NCBI RefSeq assembly: GCF_002078875.1
Contig: NC_034411.1
Coordinates: 6,620,986 to 6,684,985 of the forward strand
Direction: 5' to 3'
DNA length: 64,000 nt
DNA from: Numida meleagris
Lineage: Eukaryota > Chordata > Aves > Galliformes > Numididae
Shown: in pieces, positions 50,691 to 60,764 of the stretch
Layout: every line of letters begins with the position of its first letter
Position numbering within the stretch: the stretch's first letter is position 1
The notes under the pieces: generated by a model
What the model saw: the letters and a program-made list of their open reading frames with translations, nothing else
The model's database searches: none
What the model was told of the DNA's origin: nothing
Position numbers and translations under genes: made by a program

Positions 50691-52571
50691 TGGAATATTT
50701 ATGCCCTTCCTCTTAGGGAAGGTCAGCAGATATATACTCAATTACCTATTTGTGTGCGTTAAATCAAATGACTCTATATTCAATATTTTGTTTTTTAATT
50801 TTGCCTGAGCAGGAAGCTGGAAATCCAAATTAATGACTCTTCCCCAGTGACATAAATTCTGCGAGGTGTTTGTAGCTCGCTTGCCTTGTTAAAGTGCTCC
50901 GACGTGATTGATAACCGTTGTCCTCTCTGACAGCAAAGCTGCACAGCAGTGGCAAGTAGAGCAGCAAGCATGCAGAGAACTTGCACTAGGTTCAAAATCT
51001 GCGATGTTTTCATTAATTTTATTTCCAGGTTACGAGGAACGGTGTTTTTTAAACGTGCTGGTGCCCTCCTTGTCTTCTAACAGCTGCTGTTAGACATGTC
51101 AATACACCAAAGACACTGTAGCCGAGCAAGAAAAAGCAAAGCTTGTTTCAGTGGTGTATGGGGGCAGTGAAGTGCCTTTGTCTGAGCAAAGAATTGCCGT
51201 GCAGGGACTGTCTTGTGCCAGCCTTACGGTGGTTATGCAGCATGGGTAGCTTACCTTCCAAAGGGATCCTGTGAAAGGGACCCCCCTGTGAATGATCTAC
51301 CAGATCATCTCCATTGTTTCCATCTTTTTGTGCTTACCTGAGCACTGGCTGGTTGGACCCTGAACCTACACAGGCAGATTTCAGCCAGGAGACAGTATTG
51401 TGGCCGTCACAGACATCTCATACTGCTTTGCACCAGTATTTAAATCTGTTTTCCTCAAGCAGTGATTGACTCTGTGCAGCAGAAAACATCCCAAGACAAG
51501 ACAACTTTTACTCTGAGAGACTGGGGATCTGACAGGCCAATGTAGGCAGGACAAGGTGCGAGCACTCTGGGAAAGGCTGTAGATAATTTTTTGGCTTGGT
51601 TTTAATTCATACTCTTTTTCCCTTTGTCTGGTATTGGAGTGGGGAACGGATTTGTCTGCTATAGGCTAACATTTGTCAGGCTTATGGAGTTGCCAAGGGA
51701 CAGCATGCCAAGCATTGTTAGGCTCTCTCCTCTAGAACTGTATTTCAGTCCCTCCAAGTTTGGTCAAAATACAAGAGCTTAACCTGAGTTACAGGTATTA
51801 TCTGCAGTAAGTCCGGAGGAAGGCATAACTGAAAGTAGGATGGATCATATCTATATAGCCCTTTACAAGTGAATAAACATCAGATCAAAATAGCATTGAT
51901 CTAGCAATCCACATGAAAATTGGAAAAACGGCCTAACGTATTTGCTCTTGAAACAATGAACATGCAATATTTCAAGAATTGGCTCTTGCCAGAGCTTTGA
52001 TATATGAGTCCAGATCAAGGTTAAAATTGACAAATGACCCTTACAAAGGGCTGAAGTAAATGAGTAGTGCCAGTGACCTGTGGATGTTGATGTGGGCAGA
52101 ATCCCAGCGGAGGCTCTTGTTGTGCAGCATGGACCTCTCTAATCAATGTATCATTACTGCTAGTTTCTATTTTCTCTTTAGGCAGGAGCAAAATGTAAAT
52201 GTAAGTACGAAAGCCGTACACATTGCTCTTTCCATACTCCTTGTGCTATGAACTATTTTTTTTCCCCATAGGCTATTAGTGTCTTTGAATAAGTATCTAG
52301 TTCCTTTCAATAAACACTGTGCATCTGAAGTTGAAGTGGCTACTAGTAACTAAAGTGACAGCTACTCAACCACTAGCAACAAAAAGAAGCTTGTTAAACC
52401 TGAAGATGTCACATCATTTTCATAGCTGCATTTCTGAGCTCTGGGAGACTGGAGCGCTGTATTTTCTAGGCAGAAACAGGTAGTCAACCAGGGTGTTTAT
52501 ACACTGAAGGTCAGGCTTTTGTATTATGAAACTTCTAGCAGATGTGATAAGCAGTAAATTGCAGATCTATC

Positions 52572-52614
52572 ACCTTTTTTTTTTCTCTCTCTTTTTTTTT
52601 TTTTTTTCCTCCTA
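52572..52614. repeat. Long polypyrimidine tract
   Basis: About 43 bases of nearly pure T and C, immediately followed by a few GT units. Low complexity. Confidence 0.85.
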
Positions 52615-52816
52615 CTGAGCGTGTGTGTGAAATCAGCAGAATACTGCCTGCGTTTGATTTATGGCCCACTTTTGACCAACTCTTATCAGGTTCCCACAAG
52701 CCTTTTCTGATGCAGCTCATGTCTGAACGACAATAGACAACCAGTGCCATTATGCTCCAAAATCCCTCTCTGCATTCTAGACACCTAAGATTACATCTGG
52801 GCTATTGATTTATTAC

Positions 52817-52911
52817 TCCCCCCCTTTTTTTTTCCCCCACAGGGACCAGTTTGTTCAGCCCGAACAAGATAGACTATTATTAAACTGTGCAAACTACTCC
52901 ATGTGAACTTG
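52817..52911 (+). other. Possible splice acceptor and candidate exon
   Basis: A pyrimidine run of about 22 bases ends in CACAG at 52838-52842, a textbook-strength 3' splice site, and GGTAAAG at 52911-52917 would serve as donor. The 69 bases between have stops in two frames. The third frame reads about 20 residues and stops near 52906, so the segment could be a non-coding exon or the last coding exon of an alternative transcript. The pyrimidine run may also be just another simple repeat, common in this window. Confidence 0.2.
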
Positions 52912-52999
52912 GTAAAGAAATAATCATTTGCAACCACCTTTTTAACCACCCAGGTTCATAAAGAAATGTAGGTGTTGAAATATTAAGACTATTTATATA

Positions 53000-53061
53000 T
53001 GGGTCCCACCATTCGTGTTTGTTCAGATTATATATAATTTATATACACGAAATGGGCCCCA
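53000..53061. repeat. Imperfect inverted repeat with palindromic centre
   Basis: TGGGTCCCACCATTCGTGT (53000-53018) pairs with ACACGAAATGGGCCCCA (53045-53061) with a few mismatches and a 2-base bulge. The loop contains the perfect 12-bp palindrome ATTATATATAAT (53027-53038). Confidence 0.6.
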
Positions 53062-53302
53062 ACAGGCATTCTGTTGTGTTGGACATTATAGGCATATTGC
53101 CTAAAGCACCGCCGAATTGCCACCCAAAGTACAAAACCCAAATTATTGCAAATCTACATTAGAGAAATACCTACTGTAACACCAACTGTATCTGTGGCAG
53201 AGAGGTTTTATGACACCTTTTAGAGTCTCAGCAAAATTTATATGTTCTACCAGTAGATTTTTTCCCCCTTTTTTGGGGAGGCAGAGGAAGCTATAAATTT
53301 TA

Positions 53303-53340
53303 CAGTACATAGGATTTTTATATCTCCTAAAAATGTACTG
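53303..53340. repeat. Short hairpin
   Basis: CAGTACAT (53303-53310) and ATGTACTG (53333-53340) are exact reverse complements. AGGA and TCCT just inside can extend the stem past a 3-base bulge. Confidence 0.7.
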
Positions 53341-55743
53341 TGCAGGATTCACGTTTAATATCCCTCAGCTGTAGTCATCTCCGTGTTTAAGTCACTAAGT
53401 GAAAAGGTACAGACAGAGCTCCTTGTTAAAACGATGCGTTTTTTTCCTTTCTTCCCCCCTCTCCTTGTCCCCCTGCTTTCCCTCCCACTAGCACACACCT
53501 CACCCTTGTGTCTTCTTTTGGCTGAAATAACATTACGAAAGCTGGTTCACTGATTCAGGGTTCACGTGTGAGCACCTCTGGCCCGCTTTCTGGAAACTCT
53601 GAGCAGCAGGCAGCCCAGCGAGGTCTGCAGGTGTTCTGAGAAAAGCCCAGGGCATGGCAGGGAGCAAGCACCAACAGAGGGCTTTCAGAGCTCTGCTTTG
53701 CCTACCATGGCTGTGGGACAGAACTGCCTAACTCAGCTAACCCTCCTGTGCCTTATACCCCACCTCAGCAGTACATGGAAGCTCAGGTGTTCACACGCTT
53801 TAGAACTGCTGTAGTATTTCTGTTTGAAGAGTGCCTGTTGTCAGGACGTCTGAGCAGTGCCTACTACTGAGGTATTTTAGAAAGCAAAGAGGGTTTTTCC
53901 TGTGAAAATCCGCCCTTCTCAATTAGAACCTAGCTGAGCATCTACATATTAGGATGTGAAAAGGATCAGTGTAATGCAGAATATGGTTAAGCAGGACTGC
54001 TCAATAGAATTAAGTGATGCAGAGGTACATAAATCTGAATTTCATGTACCCACGGATTGCAGTGCTATAGCTAACAAAGGGCACTCCACTATGGTAAGGC
54101 TATTGGAGAGTTACAATGGTTTCTGGTTAGGGCAAGGAGAATAATTAATGGCAGATGGAGAAGGATGAAATGTTTCTTTTCTCAGAACAGAGCAAGTAAG
54201 AAGGGATGTGAAGGCAGCACAACACAAGGAATGGAGAGCCAAGCAAACTGAAATATGGCAGGCTGAAAAACCCAAAAGGGAACACTTTTTCCCATAATGT
54301 GCAACTCAGCTGGGAAATTCTGTACTTCTGTTCAACTGAGAACAAATCAAATTTTAGAGAGATAACCAAATTTATAGCTGTAGTCCATGCTACAGCAGGA
54401 AGAGCAACTGCAAGGTCATTAAAAATGCACTGCATCAAACCTTTGATGGTTGGGTATTTGGGGATGAGATGGCCAAGAGGACAGTAACTACGGATGGTAA
54501 GTTGCCTGCACTATAAAGCCCGATTCTGGCTGCAAGAGACTAGCTTGCACAAATGCTGCCTGCCTTCATCTAGTATTGCAGTTTCCTTGCTGTCATCATT
54601 AAACTCCATATTTTATAAATTTTTGAATAACCGGTGTGTTGAATGTCCTGTAGGAGAGCGGTAGTGATCTCCCCCCATTGTGGTGCAGCCATACTGAATA
54701 AACTACAGCAATGTAAACAAACCAGGAAATATTTAAGTCTCAAATAAGCTGACACCCACTTATATGACAGTCGCTTGCTGTTTGGAGTGTGTCCTTCCAG
54801 GTCTTTCCGGCCTACGTTAACAATTGTTTAATTTCCATCAGGGTGTTGCCAGAAAAATAGTTGCAGAAACCTGCCCTGGCTAAGCCAGATTTAGAGTTTT
54901 CTGGCTTCATGGAGGACGTTTCCCCTGCCATGGAAACTCCCACTTTCCCTTATTGCAGTTGACTTGAAATTGTGATTTATTTGTCTGCAGGCATTTCCTG
55001 GTTTCACTTGGTTTTGGAGTAGAAACCTACTTTCTTGTAGCTCCTGCTGTCTTCTACCCCGTAATACAGACGCTGGCCAGCACAAGCATTGGCTTGCATA
55101 ATGCAACTTCAGATAAAGGTCATAAATGGTCTTATTTGGAAATTAATTCAAATAAGATGGAGAACGAGCCAAATCCAAGCGTCTACTGGGCATGTTAATA
55201 ATGTCATTTGTTTACAGAGTGCAAGATCACTGCTGGAGGACATCCTGAATCACTGGTTGTTGCCCTTAGTGCTTGCCCTTGGGTGTCCCTGTTGTGGGGG
55301 ATGCGAGTCCAAAGGTCAGAGAGGCTCTACACGACCAGCACTGCCTGCAGACAGCTATTCATCTCCTGGAAATCCAGGCTGATATTTCTGAAAGATCATT
55401 GCTGGGATTCTGGTGCCTTAAAAATACATGGAATTCACTTCATTCCATGGACTGGTTCCAGTACAGTGATTGGCGATGGGGCCGGGAGGAGTTAGTGCTG
55501 CGGTTCCCCAACGCGTACCAAGAAAAAGGAGGCTGTTGGAATGTCAGATGCATATTTCCAGGAGCTTTCCCCACTGAAAACATATTTGTTGTAGTGCCCC
55601 TTTCAGATGCACAAAAAAGGGCGTGAGATGACACAGGCAAAATATAATCTTGAAGAAACAGCATTTGCCATGCATGCCGACAGGGCTTGCATAGCTCTGT
55701 GCAGAACGTATGCTGGGTTTCAGCAGGTAGCAGGTAGAAGAGC

Positions 55744-55791
55744 AGACAGATTGGGAGCCAGATTGACAGCCAGGCTGAAAGGCAAGCTGAT
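55744..55791 (+). repeat. Four degenerate 12-bp tandem units
   Basis: AGACAGATTGGG, AGCCAGATTGAC, AGCCAGGCTGAA and AGGCAAGCTGAT follow head to tail. In the plus-strand frame open from 55607 they read as four-residue steps of the type Arg-Leu-x-Ala. That frame has no other support as a gene, so the periodicity is probably a small decayed minisatellite. Confidence 0.6.
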
Positions 55792-57565
55792 GCCCCTTCC
55801 TAAAATTTTCTTAGAAACAAAAAAAAAAAAAAGAAAAACAACCCAAAAACACCCCGCTAAAATCAGGTGTTTCTGTCAGAAGCATGAATAGCAAAAAACA
55901 TGCATCTCTTGGCTCTTTCATCCAGCATGTAGCAGCAGCAATTAATTAGCTCGTGAAACACCTTGAATCTATAAAGGGAATTGTAAATCCTCGCATTTTT
56001 TGACAGTCTAACACTATTTCTGGGCAGCTGAGCAGCATGGGTGGCGCATGGAAGAAGCTGCCCTTCTGGGTTCAGCAGCACGTAGATAAAAGGTGTTTTC
56101 CCACCAGTTCGGGTGCACTTTTGGCTTAAGAGACCACATCTACCTTATTACAGAGGATAAACAGCAGGGGATATTCAAACACTCTGCAGAGGTCTCCTGG
56201 GTGTAGCTATGGATAGTAGGTAGTATGTATGCTCCATTTTGTATGCTTGTCAACAGCACTTTGTGTCAGGCTATTCTTTCTTTCATGGAGGTTGTCCTCA
56301 GGAAAGTAATGAAAAGGAGCGAGCATTGTCTCAGCTACCATAAAGCGTTACGTTCTCTTTAGTATAAATCATCATTCTGAAGTACATTAACCTTAACACA
56401 GTTCAGCCTTTGTGTCATTTGTTGAGCCACAGCCTTTCAGATGAGTCATTTGCTGTATGCTGGGTTTGTGGGGGCAAGCCAATGGTTGCATGCAATGAAT
56501 GTTATGCCATCTCTCCTTCTAATCTCTGCTCACTGGATTGAAAGTGCCTTTGCTGAACCGAGAATGTGTTATGGGAGAAGCAGGGATGTGACATCCTTAA
56601 GGAAGAGGAGGATGGACTCTAGAGGAGGAGCCCATTGAGCCATAATGGCAAGGGTGCCAGCAGAGTGGCCTAACAGCTTTGATTCTCTCTATTCTTCTAC
56701 GCTGGTGTGTAAGTATGAAATTGTCCCGCTGTGGCAGAGGGAAACGTGTACCTGAGGAATGTTCCCAAAGCTAGCACACACCTCACCTGGACTGCCTGCT
56801 GGGCCACACAGATGCACAGGCTGGGGCCTGAAAGCAAATGCTGGGAAACCTGGAGCAAGTGTGGAGTCCTCAGGGCTGTCAGCAGAGCTCAGCTTCTGTC
56901 CACAGCAGCCTTAGTGCACAAAATGCTTTGCCAGTGTCTCACCCTGCCCAGACCTCACAGCATGGATTGCTTTTAGGGCGGGATGTAAAGCAGGAGGACG
57001 GAGCCACTGACCTTGTGGGTTTTTACAGGGAACTTGTCCAGTGCCTGGGGGCTGGCATGGCACAGAAGGTGCTTGTTGGAGGGTTTGACAAATGGGCATG
57101 GAGACTGGCACTGTGTGTGGAGCGGAGGTAGGGGTCGATGTAGCGTGTATGAGATGAAAGATGGGGACAGGGCTAGGTCAGGAAGAACATTGTATGTTGG
57201 GTGGTTGTCTTTTCCACTGTCCATATTTCACGTAATCAGTTATTCTGTCTCCTCCAGCAAATCTAAGGCATTTGTAATTCACGCTTTTAAACATCACTGT
57301 CTATTTCTGCTGCTTCATAGATTAAAAAAATACCTGTATGTGCCCAGACACAGATATAACAGAAAAAAAAATCCATCTGTATCTTCTGGTCATCATTCTT
57401 TTGACTGCATGAAGCTCACCTCTTGACAGAAATCATCTACCTCCAGCTGATCTTACTTCTCAACCGAGGTCTGAAAGTCTGTCACCTCCCGTCATGATCT
57501 GTCATACAAACATCACGCACCATGTTAACCTAGCGGTTAGAAAGATTTGTTGCAAGTTGCTTCCC

Positions 57566-57584
57566 TTTTTTTTTTTTTTTTTTT
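57566..57584. repeat. Poly-T run
   Basis: Nineteen T followed by AAA. Low complexity. Confidence 0.9.
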
Positions 57585-58143
57585 AAATCACTTAATACAA
57601 TGGGGGTGAATTGTCTTATAGGTTAAGGGCACAGTCTGGGTCTTAATTTATCCCAGTAATCTGCCCAGTGTGCGCGCAGGAATCCTGCAGACTGCATGAA
57701 AAGTGCTTGAGTCAGACCCTTCTATGCTCAAGACTCAATAAGGGCATGAGCTGATCTAAACACATCTATCTTCTCTGTGCCAGGGGGATAGGGGGAGGAG
57801 GAAGAAAATCAATGCTGTCTCTGGCTGAATTTCTAGTTGTGTTTCACAAGGCTGTTATTTGGCTCATCTCCTTACCTCTAGATATTACAGAATAGCTATG
57901 CTGCATTCCCTTTGCATCATATAGCCTGGATTTTTCTCAGAGAAAACAAGCTTGGTCTTTTCCTTTGGCTTCTTTGTCATGTTCTTCACTGTTTCTTACC
58001 CTCCCTCGCTGGATTGTCACAAACTGGGCCTCCTGATGCCCAGGTCTGGCTGCTCTGATGCCTCTCTCTCCAGGGCTCTAAGGGGGCAAAGCAGATAAAT
58101 TGTGTTCCAGTGCACAAGACCTGCCATTTTCTTGGAGCCAAGG

Positions 58144-58156
58144 AAAAAAAAAAAAA
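58144..58156. repeat. Poly-A run
   Basis: Thirteen A. The upstream sequence does not match a gene I recognise, so a processed pseudogene is not supported. Confidence 0.9.
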
Positions 58157-59761
58157 CAGCAAAACTTTGTACAGATTTTGTTAATGTGTGGTGTCTTTGA
58201 AAGAAGAGAGAAAGATTGCCTGTTAAAAATCAGCTTCATTTGCATGAATGAGAGGTTATTTGTGTATGTAAGTTTTTTAAAGGTTTATTGGCAGAAATGA
58301 GAGAGATGACCCATGGGTTGTTGACCCCCTCAAGTTTCTTGTAGCGTATTACAACCTCAATTCAGAAGGTACTTACGGCCTTAAAACTGTGTGTGAGCTT
58401 AAATATCTGTTCTGACTATTTCTACAGTGTTTTCTCCCTATTTTAAGCAAATTTTTACTGCTTTTCCTTCATTTTCTGAAAACTCTTCCTGTTTTCTGCC
58501 ACAAAACTCTTCCAACAAAGCTAATAAAAATGCTCTGAAATTTATCGTAATGATGACAATGAATCGCCATGTTTGAATTTGGCAGAGAGCAAACCCACTG
58601 GTACAGAGCAGAGTTCTGAAACCCCCAAAACAATTTGGGGGCACTTTTTTTGAAACTCTCAAATGAAAAACGTGCTCCTTATCTTTGTGAATCATGATCA
58701 TTTATCTCATGGACTAATTAATGAATCAGCTGTATTGACAACCTCTCCATTCACTCGTTTGTCTTCAGTCCTTGGGTAGGTGAAGGGCCCATGAGGACAC
58801 GGATCCTATCCTCAGCTACATCACTGGGAACAAGGCTGGGGCCAAAGTAGTGTTTGAAAGGTTTTCTTTTATTTGTAGAACAAATGTTTTCACACACCTG
58901 TAGCACGGTCAAATATGTGAAGGAAACATTACAATACTCCTGTCTATTTATCTGTGTTTTCATAAGGTCACCCATCACCATCGTGCCTAAGTGACTTTCT
59001 TCTTTCTTTTAAGGATCCTGGCCAGGCGTTGAAAATAAGGAAAAGAAAGGAAGAAAGCCACAATGAAAGAGGCATACAAAAAGTTAAAAAAAAAAAGATA
59101 CAGAGCTGGAGGTGAACCCAAACACTCAGAGGTAATTTGCCTTGAGGAGCAAGAACCCTTGAGACCTATGTGTGGACTTTGGAAAAAAGAATCTGTGAAC
59201 AATAGTAAAGGATATGAACGTGCCATCCTCTGACAGGTATGTAAACCTTAAGATTAAAATAACAGCTTCAAAAATCCTTCTGTCAGACTGAGTTTTCTTT
59301 AGCTAGTGTGGGTTTCAGAGGAACTATCACAAAGACGATATATATCAAAAGTGGAGACAGCAAAGGAAAATTCTGTGTGAAATTTCTAAACAGGTCTGTT
59401 CTTGAAGCATATTCTCTACAGCCTGACAAGACTGTTGTGACATTAGCATAGTGTTATATAAAATCAGGTAACTGTGGATTAGAACTAGTGGATTTTTGAA
59501 ATATTCTGCTTAAGTTGAATCACCCCAAAGCTAAATTCAATGCTTAAAAAAGCACTTGGTGAAGAAAGAGTCACAAAATGTGAAATGTACTTTTGTGTCT
59601 TTATCGATTAATTTTTTTTAATTTGAAAATATTTTCAGCAATTCTAGCAATCCCTATTCTCCTTTATTTCACGAAGTAATAGAGAAGAACTCCTTAATGC
59701 ATTGTTAAGACTTAATTTTGTCTTAGTTTAGTAGCATATTTCCATCCTATCATCCTTTTAT

Positions 59762-59784
59762 GTTTTGTTTTTGTTTTTGTTTTC
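59762..59784. repeat. GTTTTT simple repeat
   Basis: G separated by four or five T, repeated about four times. Simple repeat. Confidence 0.85.
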
Positions 59785-60099
59785 TTCTTGGTTTATATTT
59801 GTGCTAAGACCAAGGAGAAGATAGGTGGGGATTTAGATCATGCGTCTGTTATTCCGTCTCTTTGTGGAGAGTACCTGTGCACAATGCTCTGAAAACTATG
59901 TCATGGGATTAGCTTTGTGCTTCACTGGCATCAGCCTGCAGTCATGGTACTGCCTATGGGAAAGGGGTTGGAAGGGTGGGGACAGCCAAGGGTCCTCACC
60001 TCCATCCATCCCCGTTGTGGGAACCAACCCCCTACTTTGAAAGAGATGTCTGTGGATAGCAGTGATAGTAGGGAGCTGCGTATCTTGCTCTGGTTTATT

Positions 60100-60500
60100 T
60101 TCCCAGTTTGATTAAATATAAATGCCTTTGAATATCAACTATTTATATGCTAATCGCATCCCTTCAACAAACAGAAGCCATTAACCAAACTCCTTGCATA
60201 CTGTAAAGAAGTAAGCAAATGCCTGGCCGCGGAAAGCAGGCTTGATGTACATAAAAGGAGTGAAATTACTCAGCATGTGCTCGTTGATACTTCTTTAAAC
60301 AGCAGTTTCCCCCTCCCAGAGATCCTCACTGAGGTTTGCAGATGACCACACGTAATGATGTGGTTTCTTGTCACTAGTAATAGTTTTGTGAGGCAGCAGC
60401 ATGCGGTGCAAGATCTTATTACTTAGTAAGTGGGATTTAACTGACCTAGTTACCCCAAAAGCTAATTGCTAGGTGGTAGATATCACCACACCTTCCGGCA
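60100..60500. promoter_or_regulatory. Candidate conserved non-coding element
   Basis: Unique AT-rich sequence with the octamer-like ATGCTAAT at 60147-60154, TAAT cores, ACTAGTAATAG near 60374 and TTACTTAGTAAG near 60419. No convincing frame is present. It resembles a developmental enhancer by texture and lies just before a zone of exact inverted repeats. Confidence 0.3.
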
Positions 60501-60643
60501 ACACAGTGGACTTCAGAGAACTTTTAGCTCCTGTCAAGCTCTGTTCTGTTCAGGTCTAAGACCTGCTGGGGTGGGGGGCTGGCTTACATTGTGAAGGGGA
60601 ATGACCTGAAAGGTTGTACTCTCAAAAGCATCTCATGAACTTT

Positions 60644-60665
60644 GGCATTTGCTTTGACAAATGCC
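60644..60665. repeat. Perfect 8-bp inverted repeat
   Basis: GGCATTTG (60644-60651) and CAAATGCC (60658-60665) are exact reverse complements with a 6-base centre. Each arm carries an E-box-like CATTTG/CAAATG. Confidence 0.85.
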
Positions 60666-60725
60666 ATGCCCCCGCACATGGCCACCAGTTCAACGAGTCG
60701 CTTAGATCTATGAGCGGTTTAGAAA

Positions 60726-60764
60726 GATGTGAGTCACTGCACTGACTTCAACATGACTCACATC
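60726..60764. repeat. Inverted pair of AP-1-type sites
   Basis: GATGTGAGTCA (60726-60736) and TGACTCACATC (60754-60764) are perfect 11-bp reverse complements separated by 17 bases. Each arm contains the AP-1/TRE consensus TGAGTCA/TGACTCA in TGTGAGTCA context. The element is either a paired binding site or a hairpin in a transcript. Confidence 0.85.

Larger units (their letters stand above)
49681..52816. other. Non-coding unique sequence
   Basis: No gene is supported. It holds a CAAA-rich tract at 50395-50430, a short hairpin at 50670-50690, an AT-rich patch at 50610-50650 and a long pyrimidine tract at 52572-52614. Nothing else is recognised. Confidence 0.65.
52960..53400. promoter_or_regulatory. 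Candidate conserved non-coding sequence with hairpins
   Basis: AT-rich unique sequence holding an imperfect inverted repeat at 53000-53061 and a smaller hairpin at 53303-53340. It lies just downstream of the candidate acceptor, so it could be a structured 3' UTR rather than an enhancer. No long open frame is present. Confidence 0.3.
53401..60099. other. Non-coding unique sequence
   Basis: No gene is supported. It contains a pyrimidine-rich tract near 53439-53490, degenerate 12-bp tandem units at 55744-55791, A-runs near 55819-55832 and 58144-58156, a T19 run at 57566-57584 and a GTTTTT repeat near 59762-59784. The frames around 55089-55626 and 56731-57426 are open on both strands without recognisable homology. 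No interspersed repeat is identified. Confidence 0.6.

Noticed and set aside
55089..55664. Cluster of overlapping frames that might be a decayed retroelement gene
   Set aside because: No reverse transcriptase, integrase or gag motif is visible in any frame.
58020..58160. Poly-A run as the tail of a processed pseudogene
   Set aside because: No upstream coding similarity, no AATAAA at the usual distance and no target-site duplication seen.
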